12,523 nt of DNA from Spirochaetaceae bacterium (GCA_026710565.1 JAPOQV010000063.1:1-12523); one strand, 5' to 3'; positions 1 to 7,638 are shown, counted from the first letter of the stretch. Numbers and translations: made by a program. Notes: a model not told the origin generated them from the sequence alone.

Positions 1-760
1 CGGCGATGTCGTCGATGGCGAGCCCGGTGGCGTCGGCGAGGTCGCGCTTCAACTCCTCCGTGATCGGCGAGGAGTCCTCCAGCGCCTCGGGCGCCTCGCG
101 CAGCAGCCGTCCGCCGAAGACCGCCACCGCCGCGAACAGCGCGACGATGGCCCCCAGCAGGATGAACGGCCGGCGCTGGCGCACGATCCGCCGGCGCTCG
201 TACTCCTCGACCGTCAGCAGCTCGCCGCGCTCGGCCTGCCGGTCGACCTCCTCCATCCTGGCGGTGAGCTCCTCCGCGTAGCTCGGCCGGTCCTGCCCGG
301 CCTGGACGACCACCGACAGGAACACGACGAACAGGCACGCCACGATCAGCGGGGCGGTGATGAACATGATGACCGCGCGCGGGATGCGAGTGCGCTGCAG
401 CCCGCGCTCGGCCTCTGCCTGGCGGCGGAGGCGCTCCTGCAGGTAGACGAAGGTGAGGCCCCCGGCGACCACGGCCACGCCCAGCAGAATGAAGCCGGCG
501 ACCTCCGACGCGGTGGAGTCGAGCCGCGGCACGAGCAGCATCTGCGCGGCGCCGCCGTCCTCGGCGCGGAGGCCGCTGATCGAGCTGATGGAGACGCCGA
601 TCAGCGCCACCAGGGCGACCACGGCGAACAGCATCACCACGACCTTGCGGCGCTCCTCGTCCGTGCCCGCGCGCAGCCGGCGGTAGTAGTCCTTGAGGGG
701 GTTGAGCCCTTCGTCTCCTGCGATGGAGTGAGTCTGATGGACGCACCGCGTGAGCGGCAA
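1..760 (-). CDS. Multi-helix membrane protein, C-terminus beyond window
   Basis: The frame is open from the left edge back to an in-frame TAA at 794-796, so this is a partial gene whose C-terminus lies outside the window. The product starts with a basic segment (LKDYYRRLRAGTDEERRK). Four hydrophobic stretches follow: around VVVMLFAVVALVALIG, FILLGVAVVAGGLTFVYL, AVIMFITAPLIVACLFVV and FILLGAIVALFAAVAVF. A charged loop (AEELTARMEEVDRQAERGEL) lies before the last helix, and an acidic soluble tail (EDSSPITEELKRDLADATGL) runs off the edge. I do not recognise the family; a DUF4129-type architecture is possible but unproven. The start is uncertain. TTG at 760 is the first permitted codon but has no SD. 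A good AGGAG at 715-719 points to CTC at 704-706, which would give an N-terminus reading xNPLKDYYRRL. GTG at 640 would still keep all four helices. It is the last visible gene of the minus-strand run and shares its frame with the gene before it. Confidence 0.7.
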   Translation of the reverse strand, partial: MPLTRCVHQTHSIAGDEGLNPLKDYYRRLRAGTDEERRKVVVMLFAVVALVALIGVSISSISGLRAEDGGAAQMLLVPRLDSTASEVAGFILLGVAVVAGGLTFVYLQERLRRQAEAERGLQRTRIPRAVIMFITAPLIVACLFVVFLSVVVQAGQDRPSYAEELTARMEEVDRQAERGELLTVEEYERRRIVRQRRPFILLGAIVALFAAVAVFGGRLLREAPEALEDSSPITEELKRDLADATGLAIDDIA

Positions 761-793
761 GTCCGTCAGACGATGAGGTAGGTACTTCGGGCG

Positions 794-1453
794 TTAGCGG
801 GCTGCTGGCGGCCCTCCAACGAAGTCGCCCCGATCGAAGGCGGCCTCGCGGGCGGCGAGCGCCTTCGTGACTCGGTCGCGCACCCGCAGGGACGCCGCGA
901 ACGCCGCGGCTCCCACCGCCGCGCAGGCGGCCGCCGCTCCGAGCAGCGGGCCGTATCCGGATTCGGGAGCCCGCCAGAGCAGCACCTGGGCGGCCAGCAC
1001 CGCGACGCCTGAGCAACCCTGGATGCCCAGCACGAACAGGAAGCGGCCGATCAGCACGATAGCGCCTGAGCCCGGCGACAGCTCCCGGAACGGCGTGGCG
1101 GCCGTCCACGGCTTCCACCAGCGGGTGTGCAGCCCGTATGCCTCGTAGTACTTGGCGAGCACCAGCAGCGATGCCAGCCAGGTCCCGCCGGCCGCGAACG
1201 GCAGGACGATCCCGTACAGGAAGCGGTTCTGGAACGCGGCCGCAAACGACACGACGATCACCTTCATGGAATAGTCGCGCACCCACTCCAGGTGGTTGAC
1301 CGCCTGCATGAGCAGGAGCGTGCTCACCGCCGCCGAGAGCAGCCACAGCAGAAGCGCCAGCGCCCGCACCGCGGGACTGTGCAGCGCACGCCGCGCCTGC
1401 CCCTCCAGGTAGGAACGGCGGTAGCGGGCCACCGGCGGCGCGTCAGTCGGCAA
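794..1453 (-). CDS. Four-helix integral membrane protein of unknown function
   Basis: About 219 residues with a basic N-terminus (VARYRRSYLEGQARRAL). Hydrophobic segments lie near residues 30-50 (VRALALLLWLLSAAVSTLLL), 65-100 (around the FLYGIVLPFAAGG loop), 130-160 (AIVLIGRFLFVLGIQGCSG) and 170-190. The C-terminal tail is basic, with alternating charge. It is probably an inner-membrane protein; I do not recognise the family. TTG at 1453 makes an 11-base overlap with the upstream DUF4340 gene, which implies translational coupling. GTG at 1432 (giving MARYRRSYLEG...) is a credible alternative lying 10 bases past the DUF4340 stop; neither has a strong SD. The reading frame stays open after its TAA stop into the next membrane gene, which has no clear start of its own. 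Confidence 0.75.
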   Translation of the reverse strand: MPTDAPPVARYRRSYLEGQARRALHSPAVRALALLLWLLSAAVSTLLLMQAVNHLEWVRDYSMKVIVVSFAAAFQNRFLYGIVLPFAAGGTWLASLLVLAKYYEAYGLHTRWWKPWTAATPFRELSPGSGAIVLIGRFLFVLGIQGCSGVAVLAAQVLLWRAPESGYGPLLGAAAACAAVGAAAFAASLRVRDRVTKALAAREAAFDRGDFVGGPPAAR

Positions 1454-2813
1454 CCGTCGTCTCGATCCGCTCCAGCAGCTCCGCGACGGCGCGGCTGTCG
1501 ACCAGCAGGTCGATGCTGTCGTCCAGCACGAGCAGATTGAAGTCCTGGTCGTAGGGGAGAAACCGCGCCTCCAGCGTGTACCGTCCGCCTCCGCGCAGGT
1601 GGTACGCGATGGTCAGCAGCGGATCTCCGTCCGGAGCGTCCCGCCCGGCCGGCGCGGGCGCGTCGACCGCCAGGTTGGCGATCTCCTGGGTGAGCAGGTC
1701 GAAGGTCTCCTGGTCGAGCGGCCGGCCATCGACCGCCAGGGTGACCTGCTCGGCGCCAAGGTCGTCCGTGGTGCGCCGCAGGTCGATCCGGTGCTCGCGT
1801 TCGCCGGTGCGGAACTGGATCGAGTTCACGCGCTCGACCGGGACGTTCAGCACGCGGGGTTCCGAGAGCTCGAAGGGAGTCAGCGAGAAGAAGTCGAGAG
1901 CGGCGGCCGGCACCGTGTGCACCCCTCGGGCGGCGGGCATCTTGACGTAGACCTGCCCGCCGGCGGTGGCGCCGAGCAGCAGGTGCAGCTCGTCCTCGAA
2001 GTCACGCACCCGCAGCTCGCCGCGCGGGGGATCCAGGCCGAACTCCGCGTACCCGCTCGGGTTGTCGGCGACCGCGTCGCTGATGGCCATCTCCGCCACC
2101 CGGCGGGCGATCGACGCGAACCGCTCCTCGTCGGCCGGGGCCAGGTACGGGACGCGCATCACCTGCGCGCTGCCCATGTGCGCGTAGCGCGCCTGCCCGC
2201 CGACGGCGACCAGCTCCACCTCGTGGTCGCCGTCGCGGAACCAGATGCGGTTGACCCGGTCCGCGGTCAGCGCCGGCACGGCCTGGTCGCGCAGGTCGGC
2301 CACCGTCCACGAGAAACGCGTGCCGTGCACGGCGTGTACGGTGAACACCGCGCGGTCGTCGCGGGAGCTCAGGAAATAGGCGTCGCCCGAGGAGGTGCGG
2401 TTGCCCAGGTGGAACTCGAAGGCCTCACCTGACTCCAGCCGGGCGCTCGCGACCACCGCCGGCGGGTCCAGGCCGTACTGGGCGCGGTCCTCCGGATCCT
2501 CGACCACCAGCCGCTGTGCGAACAGGCTGGCGAAGCTGGCGCGCAGCTCCTGCAGGCGCGGCCAGTCCCAGCGGAACGGGTACGGCTCGCGCACCAGCCA
2601 GACGGCGCCCTCGCGCTCCAGCAGGACGGTCTCGCCACCGCGCGGGGCCAGCTCCATCGCCACGATCAGGTCCTCATCGACGTCGGAGAGCTGCTGGCGG
2701 TCGGAGGCGACCGGACCGGAGTACTCGGGCTCCGGGCGGTTCGCCAACAGCAGGTAGGCGCCGACCAGAACGACGATCCCGGCGCCCCCGGCCAGGATGA
2801 GCAGGCGGCGCAC
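1443..2813 (-). CDS. DUF4340 domain-containing protein
   Basis: 456 residues. One N-terminal membrane anchor (about residues 4-24, LLILAGGAGIVVLVGAYLLL) is followed by a long beta-rich, acidic soluble region expected outside the cytoplasmic membrane. DUF4340 hallmarks are visible: an early EGAVWLVREP strand, then 'YGLDPP' (in DRAQYGLDPPAVVASARL) followed by an HLGNRT turn, and a second 'FGLDPPRGELRV' unit with LLLGATAGGQVYVK. This shows the internally repeated organisation of the family. Members commonly sit beside ABC-2 or Gld-type transporter genes and their biochemical role is unknown. Here no ATPase or permease is visible upstream; the upstream gene is a fucosidase ending 4 bases before this GTG start. 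Downstream it overlaps a membrane-protein gene, so it may work with those two membrane proteins. Family call is firm; function is unknown. Confidence 0.88.
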   Translation of the reverse strand: MRRLLILAGGAGIVVLVGAYLLLANRPEPEYSGPVASDRQQLSDVDEDLIVAMELAPRGGETVLLEREGAVWLVREPYPFRWDWPRLQELRASFASLFAQRLVVEDPEDRAQYGLDPPAVVASARLESGEAFEFHLGNRTSSGDAYFLSSRDDRAVFTVHAVHGTRFSWTVADLRDQAVPALTADRVNRIWFRDGDHEVELVAVGGQARYAHMGSAQVMRVPYLAPADEERFASIARRVAEMAISDAVADNPSGYAEFGLDPPRGELRVRDFEDELHLLLGATAGGQVYVKMPAARGVHTVPAAALDFFSLTPFELSEPRVLNVPVERVNSIQFRTGEREHRIDLRRTTDDLGAEQVTLAVDGRPLDQETFDLLTQEIANLAVDAPAPAGRDAPDGDPLLTIAYHLRGGGRYTLEARFLPYDQDFNLLVLDDSIDLLVDSRAVAELLERIETTVAD

Positions 2814-2817
2814 TCGA

Positions 2818-4134
2818 CTACTCGCCGGCCAGAAAGAGCTCGATCACCGGCACCTCGGCCTGCGGCTGCAGGACCGGCAGCTCCAGGATGAGGTCGTCCG
2901 CACCGGCGCGCTCCATCCGCGCCTGGTGCTCGGACATCGCGGTGATCGCCACCTCCGACGCGTCGTTCAGCAACTGGGCGTAGGCCACCTTGCCGCGGTA
3001 GCCGCGCAGGTGGAGTTGGCGGAACGGCCACGCGAACACGTGGACGTACAGCCGGCGGGTCTCGGGATTCCAGGTGAGCCGGCAGTCCTGCGGGACTGCG
3101 AACTCAGCCGGCGCCTGCGTGCAGCCGTAGATGGAGCGCCCGTGGCGGCTCATCCACTCGCCCATTCCGCGCAGGCGCTCCAGCGCGCGCTGGTCCAGCT
3201 CGCCGCGGCCGGTGGGGCCGACGTTGAGCAGCAGGTTGCCGCCCTTGCTGACGGTGTCACACAGCATGCGGATCAACTGGCCGACGCTCTTCCAGGAGGA
3301 CTCGTCGCGGTGGTAGCCCCACGAGCCGGAGAAGGTCTGGCACGCCTCCCAGGTGACCGGCATGCCGTCCACCTCGATCCAGCCCTGCGGCTGCCACTGT
3401 TCGGGCGTCTTGATGTCCCAGCCGTCGTCCAGGTCCATGCGGTCGTTGAGCAGCACCTGCGGCTGCAGCTCGCGGATGGTCCGGTAGAGCCGTGGGCTGT
3501 CCCACTCGTCGCGCCCCTTGCCGCGGCCGGGATAGCTGAAGTCGCACCACAGCACGTCGACGCGGCCGAACCGGGTGAGCAGCTCGCGCACCTGGCCGTG
3601 CAGGTACTCAATGTAGCGGCCCTGGTCGCGCGTGCGGTTCATGGCCTCGCGCTCCGGGTGGTTGCGCTCGGAGTGGACGTCGTCGATCACGAAGTCGGGG
3701 TGGTGCCAGTCGATCAGCGAGTGGTAGAAGCCCACCCGCATCCCGCGCGAGCGGAAGGCGTCGACCATGGGATGGAGCAGGTCCTTGCCGTACGGCGTGC
3801 GCGTGGCCTTGTAGTCGGTGAGCGCGCTGTCCCACAGGCAGAAGCCCTCGTGGTGCTTGGTGGTGACCACGAAGTAGCGCATGCCGGCGCCGGCGGCGGC
3901 GTCGGCCCACACAGCCGGATCGTAGAGGTCGGGATCGAAGCGGTCGAAGTAGCGCTGGTAGACCTCGTCCGGGATCTCCTCCTTGTTCTTCACCCACTCG
4001 TGCCGCGCCGGCAGCGCGTAGAGCCCCCAGTGGATGAACATCCCGAAGCGGTCGTGCACGAACCACGACGTGTCTCCGGGGCTCGGTCGGACCGCGGCAA
4101 CGTTCACTCTTCGAGTGTGGTTCGCTTCGCTCAC
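2818..4134 (-). CDS. Alpha-L-fucosidase, glycoside hydrolase family 29
   Basis: 438 residues; a retaining exo-hydrolase expected to release terminal L-fucose from glycans. Visible landmarks are FGMFIHWGLYALP (30-42) and KHHEGFCLWDS (93-103), a substrate-pocket motif typical of GH29. RVDVLWCDFSYP (191-202) holds the probable nucleophile Asp198 by family analogy. MPVTWEACQTFSGSWGY (258-274) and GGNLLLNVGPTGRG (298-311) follow, then a short beta-rich C-terminal domain. There is no signal peptide, so it should be cytoplasmic and act on imported oligosaccharides. The frame is open upstream to 4746, but GTG at 4134 is chosen: an AGGAGG at 4142-4147 stands 7 bases before it, it overlaps the PhyH stop as GTGA, and homology begins right after it. 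It is coupled to PhyH upstream and lies 4 bases before DUF4340. The substrate could differ from fucose, since GH29 includes other 6-deoxyhexose-like activities. Confidence 0.92.
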   Translation of the reverse strand: MSEANHTRRVNVAAVRPSPGDTSWFVHDRFGMFIHWGLYALPARHEWVKNKEEIPDEVYQRYFDRFDPDLYDPAVWADAAAGAGMRYFVVTTKHHEGFCLWDSALTDYKATRTPYGKDLLHPMVDAFRSRGMRVGFYHSLIDWHHPDFVIDDVHSERNHPEREAMNRTRDQGRYIEYLHGQVRELLTRFGRVDVLWCDFSYPGRGKGRDEWDSPRLYRTIRELQPQVLLNDRMDLDDGWDIKTPEQWQPQGWIEVDGMPVTWEACQTFSGSWGYHRDESSWKSVGQLIRMLCDTVSKGGNLLLNVGPTGRGELDQRALERLRGMGEWMSRHGRSIYGCTQAPAEFAVPQDCRLTWNPETRRLYVHVFAWPFRQLHLRGYRGKVAYAQLLNDASEVAITAMSEHQARMERAGADDLILELPVLQPQAEVPVIELFLAGE

Positions 4135-4985
4135 CGGGCAACCTCCTGGGCCTGCGCGGCCGGCTGCGGATCGGGCGAGAGCCTGCGGTCTGCGGCCGGT
4201 GCGACGATCGAGCGGCGGTGCGGGGTCAGCCGGGCCAGAAGCTCGGCCGACGGCTGGTAGGCGTGGCGCAGCCGGCCCCACGACGGACCGTACCGTTGGA
4301 TCACCACCCGCCGCTGGCCGTCGTTGCGACGCCGGGCCGAGCCGTGCGTGCAGCAGTCGACAAACAGCAGGGCGTCGCCCGCGCGCATGTGGATCTCCAC
4401 CGCCCCCTCGATCAACGCCGCGTCGGGGCGAACGTCTCCCATGCAGAAGCGCTCGAACGACGGATGCTCGAAGTTGGACTTGTGCGAGCCCGGGATCAGC
4501 ACGGTGCCGCCGTCCCCGGGCCCGATGTCGGTCAGGGCGACCAGCACGTTGATCTGATTGCAGTGGAAGCGGCCGGCGTGGTAGCGGAACTGGCAGCGGC
4601 TGATGCCCAGGTGGCCGCCGTTGTGCACGCCGATGCTCTGGCCGGCGCTGCGGACATTGGCGAACGCCTCGTCGATGAGCAGCGGGCCGTGCTGCTCGTC
4701 GAAGGAGTCTTCGGAGCCGACGAAGTAGCGCACCTTGTCGAACCACGCCGGGTGGTCGATCAGCTCCTCGAACGGCTCCCCCGCCTCGTAGATCTGCTGG
4801 TAGTTGACGCCGTCATGGTCTCCGAAGGTGTGGGCCTGCACGTAGCCGTGCCACTCCTGGTCCACCAGCGGCGGGATGGCGTCCAGACCCTCGTTGCACG
4901 CATGCACTTCCGCCGGGGTGAGCGCCCCTTCCAGATGCACGTAGCCGCGCAGGTCGAAGAAGTAGATGTCGTGGTCGGTGACCAT
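4131..4985 (-). CDS. Phytanoyl-CoA dioxygenase (PhyH) family protein
   Basis: 284 residues; a predicted Fe(II)/2-oxoglutarate-dependent oxygenase of the PhyH superfamily, which hydroxylates small carboxylic, amino-acid or CoA-linked substrates. It opens with the typical FFDLRGYVHLEGALTPAEV (9-27). The centre has VHNGGHLGI (120-128) and YHAGRFHCNQINVLVAL (135-151), followed by the strongly family-like GPGDGGTVLIPGSHKSNF (155-172). GDALLFVDCCTHGSARR (203-219) supplies the probable distal metal ligand His214, and RRVVIQRYGP (225-234) probably holds the 2-oxoglutarate-binding Arg. The proximal HxD is not in its classical form; His121, His125 and His141 are candidates, so catalysis is inferred. 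The open frame reaches 5219, but the region before ATG 4985 is non-homologous and crosses the promoter of the divergent gene. SD before 4985 is weak. It overlaps the fucosidase by 4 bases and is first of the minus-strand run. Confidence 0.88.
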   Translation of the reverse strand: MVTDHDIYFFDLRGYVHLEGALTPAEVHACNEGLDAIPPLVDQEWHGYVQAHTFGDHDGVNYQQIYEAGEPFEELIDHPAWFDKVRYFVGSEDSFDEQHGPLLIDEAFANVRSAGQSIGVHNGGHLGISRCQFRYHAGRFHCNQINVLVALTDIGPGDGGTVLIPGSHKSNFEHPSFERFCMGDVRPDAALIEGAVEIHMRAGDALLFVDCCTHGSARRRNDGQRRVVIQRYGPSWGRLRHAYQPSAELLARLTPHRRSIVAPAADRRLSPDPQPAAQAQEVAR

Positions 4986-5097
4986 GCGCCGATGGTGGTC
5001 CTGAGGCGTCGCGCCCGTCAACGCGCCGGCGCAGCTTCGGCGCGAGCCCTTCGTGGTGTAGGCTCCGGGCCAGACGCACACACGGAAGGAGACATCC
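4986..5097. promoter_or_regulatory. Divergent intergenic spacer between PhyH and propeller genes
   Basis: A 112-base spacer that must hold promoters for both the minus-strand PhyH run and the plus-strand propeller gene. On the plus strand a clear SD, AAGGAG at 5086-5091, stands 6 bases before ATG 5098. On the minus strand TTGACG (5016-5021) resembles a -35 box, but nothing like a -10 lies 16-18 bases downstream. No operator-like repeat stands out. Shared regulation is an inference from the layout only. Confidence 0.4.
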
Positions 5098-6051
5098 ATG
5101 GCGAAGAAGACGAGCGGGCAGGAGCCGTTCCGGTTCTCACTCTGCGACGACCTGTACACGCTGCCGGAGCGGGCGCGGCCGCACGAGGTCGACCTGCACG
5201 GCGGCTTCGCCGACGACACGGCTACCTCGGGCTACCTCTACTACGGGATGCCGGGCTGCGGCATCATGCGTATCAGCGCCGACCTGACCGCGCAGGACAT
5301 CATCGAGCTGCCGTCCGACCTTGCGCCCCTCAACTTCCACAGCACCAAGATCATCGAGTTCGACGGCAAGCGGCGGCTGGTGCTGCCGGCCAACAATGAC
5401 GCCCAGGTGGCCGTCGTCGGGCTCGACGGCAACCTCGACTACATCCTGTCGCGGCCGGAGTTCGACGAGTACCGCGACGAGCAGCTCGATTTCAAGCCTA
5501 CCGACACTGCCTTCGCCGACGGGACGCTGTACGTGTCCGACGGCTACGGCGCCAACTACATCTCCTCGGTCGATCCGTCCACCCACAGCTACACCGGCAT
5601 CTTCGGGGGCAAGACCGAGGATCCGCACGCGCATGGCCTGTTCGGGACCGCGCACGGCCTCGCACCCGCGCCAGACGGCCATCACCTGTCGATCGCCGAC
5701 CGCCCGCACTCCCGCTTCCAGCTCATGGGACTGGACGGCCACTTCCATTCCTCGCACCCCATCCCCGACGGCTCCAAGCCGTGCGGGATCGACTTCAAGC
5801 AGCATGGTGACGGCTGGTACGCCGTGGTCGGCAGCCTGGACGACCCGCAGGAGGGACGCGCCGCGCCGATCTACATCCTGGACGGCCACACCTACGAGGT
5901 GGCCTCGACCATCCGGCCCAAGGAAGACCTGGGCGTCGAGCTGGCCGACCACATCCACAACACCGTCTGGTACGAGCGCGACGGGCAAATCTACCTGATC
6001 TGCCAAGCGTGGAACCCCGGCCACTACTTCGTCCTGGCCCGGGAGGGATAG
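5098..6051 (+). CDS. NHL/six-bladed beta-propeller protein
   Basis: 317 residues, no signal peptide and no membrane segment. Blade-like strands recur with the 'D/N-G-x-L-Y-V-S/A-D' signature: LYYGMPGCGIMRIS (47-60), DGTLYVSDGYGANYISSVD (141-159), APDGHHLSIADRPHSRFQLM (191-210) and PIYILDGHTYEVASTI (257-272). NHL-like propellers include scaffolds and lyases of the peptidyl-hydroxyglycine and virginiamycin-B type. Catalytic residues cannot be assigned here, though conserved-looking His residues (80-81, 177-187, 205-220, 285-287) could bind a metal or an acidic ligand. The start is secure: ATG with AAGGAG 6 bases upstream. It diverges from the PhyH dioxygenase gene, and its closeness to PhyH and a fucosidase suggests a part in the same catabolic or sensing pathway; that link is inference. 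The antisense frame is a shadow. Confidence 0.8.
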   Translation: MAKKTSGQEPFRFSLCDDLYTLPERARPHEVDLHGGFADDTATSGYLYYGMPGCGIMRISADLTAQDIIELPSDLAPLNFHSTKIIEFDGKRRLVLPANNDAQVAVVGLDGNLDYILSRPEFDEYRDEQLDFKPTDTAFADGTLYVSDGYGANYISSVDPSTHSYTGIFGGKTEDPHAHGLFGTAHGLAPAPDGHHLSIADRPHSRFQLMGLDGHFHSSHPIPDGSKPCGIDFKQHGDGWYAVVGSLDDPQEGRAAPIYILDGHTYEVASTIRPKEDLGVELADHIHNTVWYERDGQIYLICQAWNPGHYFVLAREG

Positions 6052-6095
6052 GCGCACGCCGTCCGCATGACCGCGCGCCGGCGCCGGAGGCGGCG

Positions 6096-7001
6096 ATGAG
6101 CTACGGCGAGCTCACGGCGATTCGCGTCTGGGGCACGGGAGTCGACCGGTCGTATGGAATCGATCGGTCCAGGGCCGTCGATCCCGGCGATCTTCTGAGT
6201 CAATTCGCCGGCTATGCCGCAACGCACGCGGACTGGTGGGTCACGCGCCACACCGAGATCGCGGACCGCCTGGACGGCCCGGGATCGGACGCCGAGTCGG
6301 TGATCATCATCTCGGAGCTCCTGGACGAGCGCCACTACGACGATGAGCGGTACGTCGTGCTGAGCGAACGGGACATCGTGTCGGAAGTGCGGGAGACCGT
6401 ATTCCGCCACTTCGATCGGGAACTCAACGACGAGATGGCGGCGTGGCTGGAGCATCATGACGACCCGGACGACGTCCACCTCGAGAAACTGCTGCGCGCG
6501 TACGAGCAGCGTGCGCTGCCCATTCTGGAGGACCAGTACCGCGAGTTCGAGATGACGTTCGACCGTGAGCAGGCCTTCAAGCCTCGCCGGGAGACGCTCC
6601 GCGAACGACGGTATCGACTGCCGAGCCCGTTCGATCACTGGGACAGCCGCAACAGCTATCAGCAATACTTCTTCCTCAAGAAGTCCAGGACGTACGCGCA
6701 GAGCGGCGGCGGCAGCTCCGGGCAGCGCGGCAACCACAGCGTCTTCGGGCTCGGCTTCGCGCTCCACGACCGGGTGCGCCCGGTGCCGACCCACATCCTG
6801 GTCTACGACCGCGACAACCGGCTGGTCGAGATCGACACGCTCGATCGCCTGTGCCTGGTCGCCCTGGATCTCGGCTCCAACTACGATCTCCCGCACGCGG
6901 AGGTCGATGCCACCGTCGAGCACGCCCTGCGCTGCCGCTGGACGACCCGTGACTTGTTCTCCGCCCGGAAGCCGATCGACGAGGACACGGACGACTCCTG
7001 A
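6096..7001 (+). CDS. Acidic hypothetical protein
   Basis: 301 residues, not recognised. ATG 6096 is chosen because GGAGG at 6086-6090 lies 5 bases upstream; an earlier in-frame start at 6009 would run through the end of the propeller gene. The first part (10-60) has VWGTGVDRSYGIDRS. An Asp/Glu-rich helical middle (70-165) contains the segments ISELLDERHYDDERY, REFEMTFDREQAF and others, with several Trp and His. A basic stretch follows (RRETLRERRYRLPSPFDHW, 164-182), then a Gly/Ser-rich turn (AQSGGGSSGQRGNH, 201-214), a beta-rich portion with PTHILVYDRDNRLVEIDTLDRL (231-252), and an acidic tail (IDEDTDDS). There are no membrane segments and no signal, so it is likely cytosolic. The 44-base gap after the propeller gene allows co-transcription. 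Codon use and GC match the neighbours, so it is a real gene of unknown role. Confidence 0.75.
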   Translation: MSYGELTAIRVWGTGVDRSYGIDRSRAVDPGDLLSQFAGYAATHADWWVTRHTEIADRLDGPGSDAESVIIISELLDERHYDDERYVVLSERDIVSEVRETVFRHFDRELNDEMAAWLEHHDDPDDVHLEKLLRAYEQRALPILEDQYREFEMTFDREQAFKPRRETLRERRYRLPSPFDHWDSRNSYQQYFFLKKSRTYAQSGGGSSGQRGNHSVFGLGFALHDRVRPVPTHILVYDRDNRLVEIDTLDRLCLVALDLGSNYDLPHAEVDATVEHALRCRWTTRDLFSARKPIDEDTDDS

Positions 7002-7073
7002 TCCGGTACGTCGCGCGCCGCGGTGCGCGACGATTTGTCGGACGGCGGAAGGCGGCGATACCCTTCGAGCGCA

Positions 7074-7487
7074 ATGCAGATCAACACCTATCTCACCTTT
7101 CAGGACAACTGCCGCCAGGCATTCGAGTTCTACCGCTCCGTGTTCGGGGGCGAGTTCACGGAAATGCAGAGCTTCGGCGACGGCCCGCCCGACATGGGCG
7201 TACCCGAGGCGGAGCAGCACCTGGTCATGCACGTGTCGCTGCCGATCGGCTCCGGCGTGCTGATGGGCAGCGACCGCGGCTCGTTCGGGCCGCCGCTGAC
7301 CACCGGCAGCAACTTCTCGCTGTCGATCGCCCCTGACAGCAGGGAGGAAGCGGACGCCCTGTTCGCCAAGCTGTCCGACGGCGGCCGGGCGACGATGCCC
7401 ATGAAGGACCAGTTCTGGGGTGCCTACTTCGGCACGTGCACGGACAGGTTCGGCATCAACTGGATGATCAACCACCACGCCGGCTGA
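7074..7487 (+). CDS. VOC family protein, PhnB/YjdN-like
   Basis: 137 residues of the vicinal-oxygen-chelate (glyoxalase/bleomycin-resistance) superfamily, PhnB-like branch. The N-terminal half shows MQINTYLTFQDNCRQAFEFY and FGGEFTEM. The C-terminal half shows LSIAPDSREEADALFAKLSD and the diagnostic MKDQFWGAYFGTCTDRFG followed by INWMINH. Members adopt paired beta-alpha-beta-beta-beta modules; many lack a known reaction, so none is assigned. The ATG at 7074 matches the usual family N-terminus exactly; the upstream in-frame GTG at 7023 would add an atypical leader. SD is weak (GAG about 5 bases upstream). It is the last gene before a perfect 36-base palindrome and a second, unrelated-branch VOC gene. 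Confidence 0.88.
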   Translation: MQINTYLTFQDNCRQAFEFYRSVFGGEFTEMQSFGDGPPDMGVPEAEQHLVMHVSLPIGSGVLMGSDRGSFGPPLTTGSNFSLSIAPDSREEADALFAKLSDGGRATMPMKDQFWGAYFGTCTDRFGINWMINHHAG

Positions 7488-7520
7488 CGCGAAGCGCCCG
7501 GCGCGGATCGACGATTCATC

Positions 7521-7558
7521 GATGGAGCGTCCCGCTTCGGCGCCGAAGCGGGACGCTC
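7521..7558. repeat. Palindromic element, left copy
   Basis: Contains a perfect 36-base palindrome at 7524-7559: half-site GGAGCGTCCCGCTTCGGC followed immediately by its exact reverse complement. A diverged copy in the same orientation lies at 9869-9906, identical at 30 of 38 bases including CGATGGA before it, CTTCGG, GCCGAA and CGGGACGC. It lies 33 bases after the stop of the PhnB-like gene and can fold as a long hairpin, but lacks a T-tract, so a classic intrinsic terminator is doubtful. REP-like or mobile-element-end roles are possible. Confidence 0.75.
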
Positions 7559-7638
7559 CCTGCAAGGCTCGTTACGCGGGAGTAGCAGAATGGGCAGACT
7601 GGGAATCACCTCTCGCAGCGTGCTATCAAAGCCCAACA

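Noticed and set aside
2797..4260. Long plus-strand ORF of 487 codons opposite the fucosidase and PhyH genes
   Set aside because: Its composition mirrors the third-position GC of the real minus-strand genes, it has no SD and no recognisable domain; it is an antisense shadow.
4132..4746. N-terminal extension of the fucosidase reading frame to 4746
   Set aside because: The extra text is Arg/Pro-rich, lies wholly inside PhyH, and the GTG at 4134 has a strong SD and the family N-terminus.
5016..5021. TTGACG on the minus strand as a -35 box for PhyH
   Set aside because: No -10-like hexamer at 16-18 bases and only 30 bases to the start codon; not enough to call a promoter.
4218..5399. Plus-strand ORF of 393 codons crossing the PhyH gene and the divergent spacer
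   Set aside because: Runs through a promoter region and two real genes; no family resemblance.
5137..6057. Minus-strand ORF of 306 codons opposite the propeller gene
   Set aside because: Shadow of a GC-rich gene; no motif, no SD, and it ignores the gene boundaries.
7524..7559. Perfect palindrome as an intrinsic terminator
   Set aside because: Strong stem but no T-run follows on either strand; kept as a repeat instead.
6024..7565. Long minus-strand ORF of 513 codons across three plus-strand genes
   Set aside because: It spans several well-supported genes with their own SDs and is rich in Arg, Ala and Val as expected from a shadow frame.
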